Source of the DNA: Psychroflexus aurantiacus
GTDB lineage: Bacteria; Bacteroidota; Bacteroidia; Flavobacteriales; Flavobacteriaceae
NCBI RefSeq assembly: GCF_010820555.1
Contig: NZ_JAAIKD010000002.1
Coordinates: 372,001 to 436,000, forward strand
Direction of reading: 5' to 3'
Length of the DNA: 64,000 nt
Shown here: in pieces, positions 8,609-16,215 of the stretch
Layout: every line of letters begins with the position of its first letter
Position numbering within the stretch: position 1 is the first letter of the stretch
Position numbers and translations under genes: made by a program
The notes under the pieces: generated by a model
What the model was told of the DNA's origin: nothing
The model's database searches: none
What the model saw: the letters and a program-made list of their open reading frames with translations, nothing else

Positions 8609-10104
8609 TGTCAAATTTAAATTCAAAAATTGTTGCTCACGTCATGGGTATTCTCCTTCTGTTCAATGGAGGCTTTATGCTCATTCCTTCAATTTACAGC
8701 TGGATTATCGGTGAATCCGTCGCCTTGGACATCGGTGTTTCTGCCCTAATATCCATTGCAGTAGGCCTTTTTGCCATGTTCTTTACAAGAAATCACAACA
8801 AAGATATTTCTCCTAAAGAAGGTTACCTTATTGTCAGTCTGGGGTGGTTGTTCATGGTGCTTAGCGGCATGCTACCTTATCTGATTTCCGGTGAAATCAG
8901 CGGTGTGGAAAACAGTTTTTTTGAAACCATGTCCGGTTACACCACCACCGGGGCTTCGGTAGTGAATGATATTGAAGCCTTATCTCAGGGGATTCTGCTT
9001 TGGAGAAGCCTGACCCACTGGATTGGTGGTATGGGTATTATCGTTTTAGCCGTGGCTATTCTGCCTTTCTTGGGCATAGGGGGGATGCAGTTATTCTCTG
9101 CAGAATCTCCGGGACCCAGTGCAGATAAAGTCAAGCCTAAAATAGCAGATACAGCAAAGCGTCTGTGGTTTATTTATTTTGGCTATACCCTTTCTGAAAC
9201 CATTCTGTTAAAAGTGGCCGGTATGAATTGGTTTGATGCGACAAACCATGCCTTGAGCACCCTTTCCACCGGAGGTTTTTCAACTAAAAATGCAAGTCTG
9301 GCCTATTGGAATGATTCCCCGGTCATTCAGTATATAATCATATTGTTCATGTTTCTGGCAGGAACCAATTTTGTAGTGAGTTACTATGCTTTCAAAGGAA
9401 AGTTTAATAAAGTACTGCATAACGAAGAGTTCAAGTGGTATTTCTTCTTTATCGCAGGATTTACTGCAATCACTTCGCTTTCTATCTACTTTTTGTCAGA
9501 TCCGGGTATAGCGAGTATCGATTATCCCATGGTGCTGGGTGAAGCAGAAAGTGCAGTGAGACATGGATTGTTTCAGGTTTTGGCGGTGATAACCACGACG
9601 GGATTTGTCACAGCAGATTACACCTTATGGACGCCATTGGTTACCCTTTTGTTTTTTGGACTTTTTTTTCTGGGTGGCTCAGCCGGTTCTACTTCTGGTG
9701 GCGTCAAGGTGGTCCGGCATTTGATTATGATCAAAAACGGGTTTCAGGAATTTAGAAGAATACTGCATCCCAATGCGGTATTGCCGGTTCGGTATAAAGG
9801 CTCTTCCGTAGATCAAAAAATTGTTTATAACATCCTTGGCTTTTTTATCCTGTATGCCCTGTCTTTTATCCTAGGTGCAGTTGTTTTTGCTGGAACAGGT
9901 TTAGACTTTGAATCTGCATTAGGAGCTTCAGCATCTTCCCTGGGCAATGTTGGTCCTGCATTTGGAAATCTGAGCCCTGTAGATAACTATGCTTCGCTGA
10001 CGGTGTTTGGAAAGTACTGGAGTTCGTTTCTTATGCTTATCGGCCGGCTAGAATTGTTTACAGTGCTTATACTATTCACCCCTTATTTCTGGAAGAGTAC
10101 CTAA
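8608..10104 (+). CDS. trkH: Trk potassium uptake channel subunit TrkH
   Basis: The product is the membrane-spanning K+ translocating subunit with four M1-P-M2-like repeats. The selectivity-filter segments are visible in order: GYTTTGASV, STLSTGGFSTKN, ITTTGFVTADY and ASSLGNVGPAFGN. I take the GTG at 8608 as start because it overlaps the trkA stop (tagtg). A TTG two codons earlier (8602) is also in frame and would give a 500-residue product. The gene is followed at once by an intrinsic terminator, so trkA-trkH form a two-gene operon. Confidence 0.95.
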   Translation: MSNLNSKIVAHVMGILLLFNGGFMLIPSIYSWIIGESVALDIGVSALISIAVGLFAMFFTRNHNKDISPKEGYLIVSLGWLFMVLSGMLPYLISGEISGVENSFFETMSGYTTTGASVVNDIEALSQGILLWRSLTHWIGGMGIIVLAVAILPFLGIGGMQLFSAESPGPSADKVKPKIADTAKRLWFIYFGYTLSETILLKVAGMNWFDATNHALSTLSTGGFSTKNASLAYWNDSPVIQYIIILFMFLAGTNFVVSYYAFKGKFNKVLHNEEFKWYFFFIAGFTAITSLSIYFLSDPGIASIDYPMVLGEAESAVRHGLFQVLAVITTTGFVTADYTLWTPLVTLLFFGLFFLGGSAGSTSGGVKVVRHLIMIKNGFQEFRRILHPNAVLPVRYKGSSVDQKIVYNILGFFILYALSFILGAVVFAGTGLDFESALGASASSLGNVGPAFGNLSPVDNYASLTVFGKYWSSFLMLIGRLELFTVLILFTPYFWKST

Positions 10105-10105
10105 A

Positions 10106-10137
10106 AAAAAGCTGTCTCTTTACTGAGGCAGCTTTTT
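10106..10137. terminator. Bidirectional terminator between trkH and the convergent unknown gene
   Basis: The stem AAAAAGCTGTCTC / GAGGCAGCTTTTT has one G:T pair and carries an A-run on one side and a T-run on the other, so it can terminate both trkH and the convergent gene at 10,164. Confidence 0.8.
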
Positions 10138-10163
10138 AAGTTCATTTAAAATTCGGTCAGAAT

Positions 10164-11624
10164 TTAATACCCTACTTTTTCAGTTATTTTCTTGTAATCT
10201 CTTTGGAAAAGTTCCTGCTCCTCAATCATTTTGGCTGTTTTTTCAGGTACAGCTTTTTGCCATCCATCTTCTCCGCTGGATATTTTTTGCAAGAGTTCTC
10301 TTGAAAAATAACCCAAGATGTCTTCATCATAGTCTTTAATGTCAACCACTCGGCCGTTGTATTTGAAGAATTTATAAAGTTCCTTCATCCTTGGGTGAAC
10401 CTTTAAGTTATCGCTGGTGGTTATTTTTCCTGTCTTAGGATCCTTATAAGGATACAGATACACTCTCAAATCCTTAAAGAATAACTTACCGAAGGCTTCT
10501 AGAATTCCACCGCTAAGGTGTCTGTAGTATTTTTCGTCGAAGACATCAATAAGGTTGTTGACCCCCATGGCCAGTCCCATTCTTTCCTTGGTATAATTTG
10601 AAAAATATTCAACAAGCTTATAGTATTCCTGAAAATTGGAGATCATTACCGTATGTCCTAAAGCACACAGCAGTTTGGCTCTGTCCATAAAATCTTCCTC
10701 ATTGATTTCTCCTTCAGATCTCAAATTGGATAATGTAATTTCAAAAACAGCCTGGATATTGTCTTTTTTTACTTTCTTTTCCTTTTCAAATAATTCCAAA
10801 GCGGTATCGTAAATATCCATATTTACTTTGGTTACCGGTCTAAAACTTCCTCTCAGCGCAAGAATGTTTTTCTTGTAGAGGGCTTTGGCAGGAAGAATGT
10901 TATTTCCGTCAGGAGCAAACATAACTGCTTCTGTCATGCCGTTTTTGACGAGCTGTAAGCTCATGAGTCGGTTATCCACATCTTCAAACACAGGACCTGA
11001 AAAATTGATGGTGTCAATTTCAATTTGATCTTTATAGAGATGATCATAGAGTTCGTTGAGAATTTGTTTAGGATTGTTGTGGGCGTAATATGCCGCATAA
11101 ATCAAGTTTGTACCTAAGATTCCCAAGGTGTTTTGCTGTAATCTGGCGTCGTTTTCTTTGAAACGAATGTGCAAAACAATTTTATTATACTCTGATTTTG
11201 GTTTTAACTGGTATTTGATACCTACCCAGCCATGACCTTTGTAACGTTTTGCAAAGTCGATGGTTGCCACTGTATTGGCATAGGTGAAGAATAATTTATT
11301 GGGGTGTTTATTCCTTGAAATCCGCTCTTCTATGAGTTTCGTCTCGTAGTCCAGCATTTTTTGAAGTCTGCTTTCGGTCACATAACGCCTGTCTTCTTCA
11401 ATTCCGTAAATGGCATCGCTAAAATCCTTATCGTAGGCACTCATGGTTTTGGCTATGGTTCCGGAAGAACCGCCAGCTCTGAAGAAATTTCTAACTGTTT
11501 CCTGACCAGCTCCTATTTCTGCAAAGGTGCCGTAAATGTTTTCATTAAGGTTTATTCTAAGGGATTTGTCTTTGATGGAAGGTGCGCTTTCAAAATCTTT
11601 GTCACCCATAATTGTTATAGACAT
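10164..11624 (-). CDS. Conserved flavobacterial protein of unknown function
   Basis: The 486-residue protein has no signal peptide and no membrane segment, so it is predicted cytoplasmic. I recognise the N-terminal block (MGDKDFESAPSIKDKSLRIN followed by NLNENIYGTFAEIGAGQETV) as strongly conserved in many Bacteroidota, where automated annotations differ and are not trustworthy. No catalytic motif is clear; acidic and basic residues are evenly spread and the C-terminal part (KDLRVYLYPYKDPKTGKITT) is also well ordered. It is a single-gene unit between a shared terminator and the divergent MBL hydrolase gene. An ATG five codons downstream (11,609) is an alternative start. Confidence 0.85.
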   Translation of the reverse strand: MSITIMGDKDFESAPSIKDKSLRINLNENIYGTFAEIGAGQETVRNFFRAGGSSGTIAKTMSAYDKDFSDAIYGIEEDRRYVTESRLQKMLDYETKLIEERISRNKHPNKLFFTYANTVATIDFAKRYKGHGWVGIKYQLKPKSEYNKIVLHIRFKENDARLQQNTLGILGTNLIYAAYYAHNNPKQILNELYDHLYKDQIEIDTINFSGPVFEDVDNRLMSLQLVKNGMTEAVMFAPDGNNILPAKALYKKNILALRGSFRPVTKVNMDIYDTALELFEKEKKVKKDNIQAVFEITLSNLRSEGEINEEDFMDRAKLLCALGHTVMISNFQEYYKLVEYFSNYTKERMGLAMGVNNLIDVFDEKYYRHLSGGILEAFGKLFFKDLRVYLYPYKDPKTGKITTSDNLKVHPRMKELYKFFKYNGRVVDIKDYDEDILGYFSRELLQKISSGEDGWQKAVPEKTAKMIEEQELFQRDYKKITEKVGY

Positions 11625-11732
11625 AAGCTATGTTTTTGTAAAATCTTAAACAGTGATTAAACTCTAAACAAATGTAACTAATACTCCTAGCTTAAGGAAA
11701 AAAAACAATAGTTTTGTATCAAAAATAACGTT

Positions 11733-12494
11733 TTGAAGGTAACATTTTTAGGAACAGGAACATCTCAGGGAGTGCCTATTATAGGAAGCGAACATCCTGT
11801 ATGTTTGAGTAAAGACCCCAAAGACAAGAGACTGCGCGTATCTGTTTTGCTGGAATGGGAGGATTATGCTTATGTCATCGATTGTGGCCCGGACTTCAGA
11901 CAGCAAATGCTGGCCAATAATGTTAAAAAAATTGATGGTATTCTGTATACCCACGAGCACAACGACCACGTGGTGGGTCTGGATGATGTGCGTCCTTTTT
12001 ACTTTAGACAGGGAAATATCTCAACCTATAGTCATAAACGCGTTTTGGAAAGTTTAAAACACAGGTTTGAATATGTGTTTGAAACCGAAAACAAATATCC
12101 GGGCGCACCGACTTTAGATACCAATATCATTGACGATTCCCCTTTTATGCTGGGAAATAAAGAAGTTGTCCCTGTGAATGTGTACCATCCCGAGCTCCAG
12201 GTATACGGCTTTAGGTTTGGTGATTTTGCGTACATTACAGATGCCAAAGTGATTCCCGATCAGGAACTCGATAAACTTAAAGGGGTGAAAACTTTAGTGC
12301 TGAATGCCTTGAGAAAAGAAGAACACAGATCGCATTTCAGCCTTGAACAGGCCATAGATGTGGTTGATATTTTAAAACCTGAACAAGCGTATTTTACCCA
12401 CATAAGTCACCACATGGGTTTTCATGAAGAAGTTCAGAAAGAACTCCCTGAAGGCATTTATCTGGCTTATGATAATCTCCAAATTGAAGTCTAA
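11733..12494 (+). CDS. MBL-fold metal-dependent hydrolase, PhnP-like
   Basis: The 253-residue metallo-beta-lactamase-fold protein carries the metal site HEHNDH at residues 74-79. It also has an N-terminal GTGTSQGVPIIG typical of the PhnP/phosphoribosyl cyclic phosphodiesterase branch, YVIDCGPDFRQQML, a DAK motif (ITDAKVIPD), and a C-terminal HISHHMGFH. It probably hydrolyses a phosphodiester, but the substrate is unknown. The start is a TTG (11,733); no upstream ATG is in frame and the product begins exactly where the family does (MKVTFLGTGTSQG). It overlaps the next small gene in TAATG. Confidence 0.9.
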   Translation: MKVTFLGTGTSQGVPIIGSEHPVCLSKDPKDKRLRVSVLLEWEDYAYVIDCGPDFRQQMLANNVKKIDGILYTHEHNDHVVGLDDVRPFYFRQGNISTYSHKRVLESLKHRFEYVFETENKYPGAPTLDTNIIDDSPFMLGNKEVVPVNVYHPELQVYGFRFGDFAYITDAKVIPDQELDKLKGVKTLVLNALRKEEHRSHFSLEQAIDVVDILKPEQAYFTHISHHMGFHEEVQKELPEGIYLAYDNLQIEV

Positions 12495-12643
12495 TGGCCA
12501 AAACGATTTACCTCTACCTTTTTGTATTAAGTGCCTTACTGGCGGTATTTCTTTATTACAACAGTAAAAAAATAATTGATGATCAGGAACAAACCATCAG
12601 GGAACTTCAGAATGAAATTGAAGTATTAGAATCAAAAAAATAA
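12494..12643 (+). CDS. Small single-pass membrane protein with coiled-coil tail
   Basis: This 49-residue reading frame starts at the ATG that overlaps the stop of the MBL gene (TAATG), a strong sign of translational coupling. Residues 4-22 are a hydrophobic membrane helix (TIYLYLFVLSALLAVFLYY). Residues 25-49 form a charged heptad-like helix (IIDDQEQTIRELQNEIEVLE). No function is known to me. The overlap and the membrane/coil design argue that it is real and works with, or is simply expressed with, the hydrolase. Confidence 0.65.
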   Translation: MAKTIYLYLFVLSALLAVFLYYNSKKIIDDQEQTIRELQNEIEVLESKK

Positions 12644-12704
12644 ATTTTTCATAATTAAGGCCGCGTTATAAAGCATTTTTAGAAATTAGTGCAAAATTAT
12701 AACG

Positions 12705-13817
12705 ATGAAAATTAAAGCATTTACCCTTTTTGTATATTGTGTAGGCTTTCTTGCTTGTGCACAGGAAGATACAGGTATTCAAACCCTAGAAAACGATTAT
12801 GAATATGAAGTCATTATCGATGCTATCGATATAGCTTGGGGTCTGGATTTTTTCAAGGATGGAAGTTTTTTAGCAACCTCCAAGGAAGGTCAGGTATATT
12901 ACCACAAAAATGGAGAGACCACCATGGTGGCAGAAATTCCCAATATATACAACAGGGGACAGGGAGGTTTGCTCGATTTAGAGATACATCCCGAATATCC
13001 TGAAAAGCCCTGGGTGTATATGTCGCATGCCTCAACTCTTGGTGAAGAAGAAGGCGGACATACCGCTTTGGTTAGAGTCCCGTTTATAGATGGGAAAATG
13101 GGTGAAATCGAGTTGCTTTACAAAGCCTCTCCCAATACCACCAAAAGTGTTCATTTTGGCAGCCGATTGCAGTTCGACCGGGAAGGTTATCTCTATATGT
13201 CGATTGGTGAACGCGGTGCCAGAGAGGTGAATCCCCAGGACATCACCCGAGATGGAGGAAAGATCTACAGATTCCATGATGACGGGTCCATTCCAAAAGA
13301 CAATCCGTTTTACATTTTAGAAAATTCCAAAAAAGCCATTTATTCCTACGGTCACAGAAACCCTCAAGGCATGGATATGCATCCCGAAACCGGTGAAATC
13401 TGGGTACACGAGCATGGTCCAAGAGGTGGAGATGAAATCAATATTATTAAAAAAGCCGCCAACTACGGATGGCCTATTGTCAGTTATGGTATCAATTACG
13501 ATGGCACTGATTTTACAGATGAAACCTCCATGCCAGGCTTGAAACAGCCCTTTCATTACTGGGTGCCTTCCATCGCTCCTAGTGGAATGGCCTTTGTCAC
13601 TTCAGATAAATACCCTGAGCTCAAAGGCGACCTTTTGGTGGGATCGCTCAAATTCCAATACCTGGAACATCTGGATCTGGAAGAAAATTCAGTTCAGAAA
13701 AGAGTTAAACTACTGGATAAAATCGGGCGTGTAAGAAGTGTCAAACAAGGACCGGATGGATTTATTTATGTCGGTGTTGAAGGTATGGGTATTATTAAAA
13801 TGCTTCCAAAATCTTAA
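12705..13817 (+). CDS. PQQ-dependent aldose sugar dehydrogenase-type lipoprotein
   Basis: The 370-residue protein begins with a lipoprotein signal (GFLAC, cleavage before Cys18 or so), placing it in the periplasm or on a membrane. The body is a six-bladed beta-propeller of the soluble glucose dehydrogenase/YliI family: WGLDFFKDGSFLATSKEGQ, GQGGLLDLEIHPEYPEKPWV, HFGSRLQFDREGYLYMSIGE, SYGHRNPQGMDMHPETGEIW, HEHGPRGGDEINIIKKAANYG and SGMAFVTSDKYPELKGDLLVG. Such enzymes oxidise aldose sugars with PQQ. The cytochrome c gene 3 bases downstream is a natural electron acceptor; that pairing is inference. Confidence 0.88.
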   Translation: MKIKAFTLFVYCVGFLACAQEDTGIQTLENDYEYEVIIDAIDIAWGLDFFKDGSFLATSKEGQVYYHKNGETTMVAEIPNIYNRGQGGLLDLEIHPEYPEKPWVYMSHASTLGEEEGGHTALVRVPFIDGKMGEIELLYKASPNTTKSVHFGSRLQFDREGYLYMSIGERGAREVNPQDITRDGGKIYRFHDDGSIPKDNPFYILENSKKAIYSYGHRNPQGMDMHPETGEIWVHEHGPRGGDEINIIKKAANYGWPIVSYGINYDGTDFTDETSMPGLKQPFHYWVPSIAPSGMAFVTSDKYPELKGDLLVGSLKFQYLEHLDLEENSVQKRVKLLDKIGRVRSVKQGPDGFIYVGVEGMGIIKMLPKS

Positions 13818-13819
13818 GT

Positions 13820-14263
13820 ATGAAATTTTATATAATACCGGTTATATGTGTTTTGAGTCTCTTTGTTAGAGAGTATCAAAGCGACTCCTCCTCTCTTTAT
13901 GAGCCTATTGTTCAGGAAAAAAATCTGGAGCAAAGCATAGCGGATGGAAAAGCAGTCTATTCTGAATTTTGTATGCGTTGCCATTTGCCCCAGGGTGAAG
14001 GAGTGGAAGGGATTTATCCGCCACTGGCAAAATCCAACTGGCTTTCAGAAAAAAGAACTAAAAGTATAAAGTCTGTAAAATATGGCTTAAAGGGAGAAAT
14101 TGAAGTGAATGGTGTAACCTACAACAACAACATGACGTCGATGGGCTTAACCGACAGAGAAGTGGCCGATGTTATGAATTATATCCTGAACAGTTTTGGA
14201 AACGAAGACATAGACAGCAAACAGGTGACTTTAAAAGAAGTCGCCGGTCTTTCTGAAGACTAA
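13820..14263 (+). CDS. Exported c-type cytochrome
   Basis: The 147-residue protein has an N-terminal hydrophobic signal or anchor (MKFYIIPVICVLSLFV) and one heme c site, CMRCH at residues 51-55. It is followed by LPQGEGVEGIYPPLAKSNWL and a distal Met ligand candidate in NNMTSMGLTDREVADVMNYI. This is the layout of class I cytochromes that accept electrons from periplasmic dehydrogenases. It starts 3 bases after the sugar dehydrogenase stop, so both are cotranscribed. Confidence 0.9.
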   Translation: MKFYIIPVICVLSLFVREYQSDSSSLYEPIVQEKNLEQSIADGKAVYSEFCMRCHLPQGEGVEGIYPPLAKSNWLSEKRTKSIKSVKYGLKGEIEVNGVTYNNNMTSMGLTDREVADVMNYILNSFGNEDIDSKQVTLKEVAGLSED

Positions 14264-14347
14264 GTTTTTTGATAACAGCCGTTAAGGTTAACAGCAACTT
14301 CATCTTCAGAGCAGAGCATATTTTATTAATCATAAAATCGAACAAAC

Positions 14348-15352
14348 ATGAAAGCAGCACAAATTAAAGAAGCAGAAGGAGAGTTTTATATTGTAGATTT
14401 AGACAAACCTACTCCAAAAGTCAATGAAGTTTTAATTAAAGTTCAGGCTTGCGGTATTTGTCATTCAGACGCCTTTGTAAAGGAGGGTACTTTTCCTGGT
14501 CTGGAATACCCAAGAGTTCCCGGTCATGAAGTGATAGGGACTATTGAAGCGGTTGGAGAACAGGTGAACATATGGAGAAAAGATCAGCGCGTTGGTGTTG
14601 GCTGGCATGGCGGACATTGTTTTGAATGTGAGCCCTGCCGAAGAGGGGATTTCATTTCCTGTGAAAATGCCAAAGTGAGTGGAATTTCTTACGATGGCGG
14701 GTATGCCGAGTATATGTGCGCTCCTCAGGAAGCTTTGGTTGCCGTCCCCGATGCCTTAAAATCTGAGGAAGCTGCACCCTTGTTATGTGCCGGTATCACC
14801 GTTTTTAACGCACTGAGGAACTCAGGCATTACCGCGGGAGATTTGGTTGCTATCCAGGGTATTGGCGGACTTGGACATTTAGCCATTCAATATGCTCATA
14901 AAATGGGTATGAAAACCGTAGCTATTTCCACATCTGACGATAAAAAAGAACTGGCTACCCAGCTTGGAGCTCATCATTTCATCAATGCCAAGTCTGAAGA
15001 TGCCGCAGAAAAACTTCAGGAACTGGGAGGAGCAAAATTGATTTTAGGAACAGCCCCAAGTGCTAAAGCGATGACTTCGGTGATCGGTGGACTTGGTATA
15101 GACGGTAAATTATTGATGGTAGGCGCAACGCCAGACCCCGTAGAAGTGTCTCCTATGGAGATGCTGATGGGCAGAAAATCTGTCGCAGGCTGGCCAAGCG
15201 GAACCCCAACAGATTCTGAAGACACCTTAAATTTTAGTGCCCTATTCGATACCAAGACTATGATTGAAGAATATAGCCTGGACGAGGTCAATGAAGCCTA
15301 CGACAGAATGATTAACAACAAATCAAGATTTCGTGTGGTTTTAAAACCTTAA
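14348..15352 (+). CDS. Zinc-dependent alcohol dehydrogenase (AdhP-like)
   Basis: The 334-residue medium-chain dehydrogenase has the catalytic zinc region CGICHSDAF (Cys38) and PGHEVIGTIEAVG, a structural zinc cluster (C-x2-C-x2-C-x7-C in HCFECEPCRRGDFISC), and the NAD-binding motif GIGGLGHLAIQYAHKMGMKT. This is the class that oxidises primary alcohols or reduces aldehydes; the substrate cannot be read. It has its own 84-base leader and a strong terminator, so it is monocistronic. Confidence 0.92.
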   Translation: MKAAQIKEAEGEFYIVDLDKPTPKVNEVLIKVQACGICHSDAFVKEGTFPGLEYPRVPGHEVIGTIEAVGEQVNIWRKDQRVGVGWHGGHCFECEPCRRGDFISCENAKVSGISYDGGYAEYMCAPQEALVAVPDALKSEEAAPLLCAGITVFNALRNSGITAGDLVAIQGIGGLGHLAIQYAHKMGMKTVAISTSDDKKELATQLGAHHFINAKSEDAAEKLQELGGAKLILGTAPSAKAMTSVIGGLGIDGKLLMVGATPDPVEVSPMEMLMGRKSVAGWPSGTPTDSEDTLNFSALFDTKTMIEEYSLDEVNEAYDRMINNKSRFRVVLKP

Positions 15353-15377
15353 ACGATAAATTCGATTTTAATTTCAG

Positions 15378-15410
15378 ACTCCTCTTTAAACCTTAAAGAG
15401 GAGTTTTTTT
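15378..15410 (+). terminator. Rho-independent terminator of the alcohol dehydrogenase gene
   Basis: A perfect stem ACTCCTCTTTA / TAAAGAGGAGT with a 4-base loop is followed by TTTTTTT. It begins 25 bases after the stop. Confidence 0.9.
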
Positions 15411-15654
15411 ATGAATTTGGAAGATATCGAAAACGACTCCTTTTTAACTCAGGCCAATTTGGAAAGCGATACCGTCGATGATTTCTTTGAGAGCCTAAAA
15501 GAAGATGAAGCCACTTTCAGAAGTTATTCAGCGCTGCCGAAGCCAATACGTCTCAGTTGAAATATGTCGCAGAATTTCATGAGTGGAAAGCAAAATCAGC
15601 AATATCCCTCCAGACCAGGTTATACGGAATAAGTTTCTGGCAAGAGCTGCTTAA
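15411..15654 (+). pseudogene. Frameshifted small acidic protein gene
   Basis: An ATG directly after the terminator opens a frame reading MNLEDIENDSFLTQANLESD... for 49 codons to a TGA at 15,558-15,560. The sequence makes better sense if the frame is changed twice. From about 15,524 a second frame gives LFSAAEANTSQLKYVAEFHE, and from about 15,601 a third frame gives NIPPDQVIRNKFLARAA and a stop at 15,652-15,654. Two single-base losses would therefore have broken an original gene of about 80 codons. Nothing identifies a function. The alternative is a real 49-codon gene. Confidence 0.5.
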
Positions 15655-16097
15655 AATTCAATTTCACGGGTAAAGGTTTGTTCCAGGCAAATGAAGGTTT
15701 CCGTTCTGGCGACACCGTCAATGGTTTGTATTTTATTACTCAAAACTTCCGTCAGGTGCTTATTGTCTCTGCAGACCACCTTGATCAGTAAGGAAAAATT
15801 ACCCGTGGTATAGTTGCATTCCACAACTTCATCAATGTCAAGAAGCGCTTTGCTCACTGTTCTGTAAATATTGGCTTTGTTGAAATAAATCCCGATAAAA
15901 CTCTGCGTCTGATAACCCAGCTGGTAGGTATCAATCAGACTCTTAGATCCTGTGATAATGTTCTGCTCTTCAAGCTTTTTGAGACGCAGGTGAACTGCTG
16001 TAGGACTCATGTTGCAGGCGTTTCCAAGCTCTTTTAAGGAGGCTTTAGCGTCCTTACTTAATATATTTAAGATTTTCCTGTCAGTTTGATCTATCAT
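15651..16097 (-). CDS. Lrp/AsnC-family transcriptional regulator
   Basis: The 148-residue protein has the family layout. It starts with a winged HTH (residues about 5-60: ILNILSKDAKASLKELGNACNM, then SPTAVHLRLKKLEEQNIITG). A RAM/ligand-binding alpha-beta domain follows (QSFIGIYFNKANIYRTVSKALL, VECNYTTGNFSLLIKVVCRD). It is divergent from asnB with 118 bases between start codons, so asnB is the likely target, by analogy with AsnC control of asparagine synthetase in E. coli. The effector may be asparagine or another amino acid; this is inference. Confidence 0.92.
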   Translation of the reverse strand: MIDQTDRKILNILSKDAKASLKELGNACNMSPTAVHLRLKKLEEQNIITGSKSLIDTYQLGYQTQSFIGIYFNKANIYRTVSKALLDIDEVVECNYTTGNFSLLIKVVCRDNKHLTEVLSNKIQTIDGVARTETFICLEQTFTREIEF

Positions 16098-16107
16098 CTT
16101 TATAAAT

Positions 16108-16124
16108 TTTAGTAAAACACTAAA
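16108..16124. promoter_or_regulatory. Palindrome next to the Lrp-family gene start
   Basis: The inverted repeat TTTAGT-aaaac-ACTAAA lies 11 bases upstream of the regulator's start codon. It has the size and position of an autoregulatory operator for an Lrp/AsnC protein. Confidence 0.4.
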
Positions 16125-16149
16125 TTAAAATTTATTTTTAACAATTAAA

Positions 16150-16181
16150 GCATATTGATTGTTTTATATTAAGTAATATGC
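16150..16181. promoter_or_regulatory. Inverted repeat in the lrp-asnB intergenic region
   Basis: Half-sites GCATATT and AATATGC are separated by 18 AT-rich bases, 35 bases before the asnB ATG. This is a candidate Lrp-family site controlling asnB; binding is not shown by sequence alone. Confidence 0.35.
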
Positions 16182-16215
16182 CTTATTTGCTTTATAAAAT
16201 TTAAATTCTGTTATC

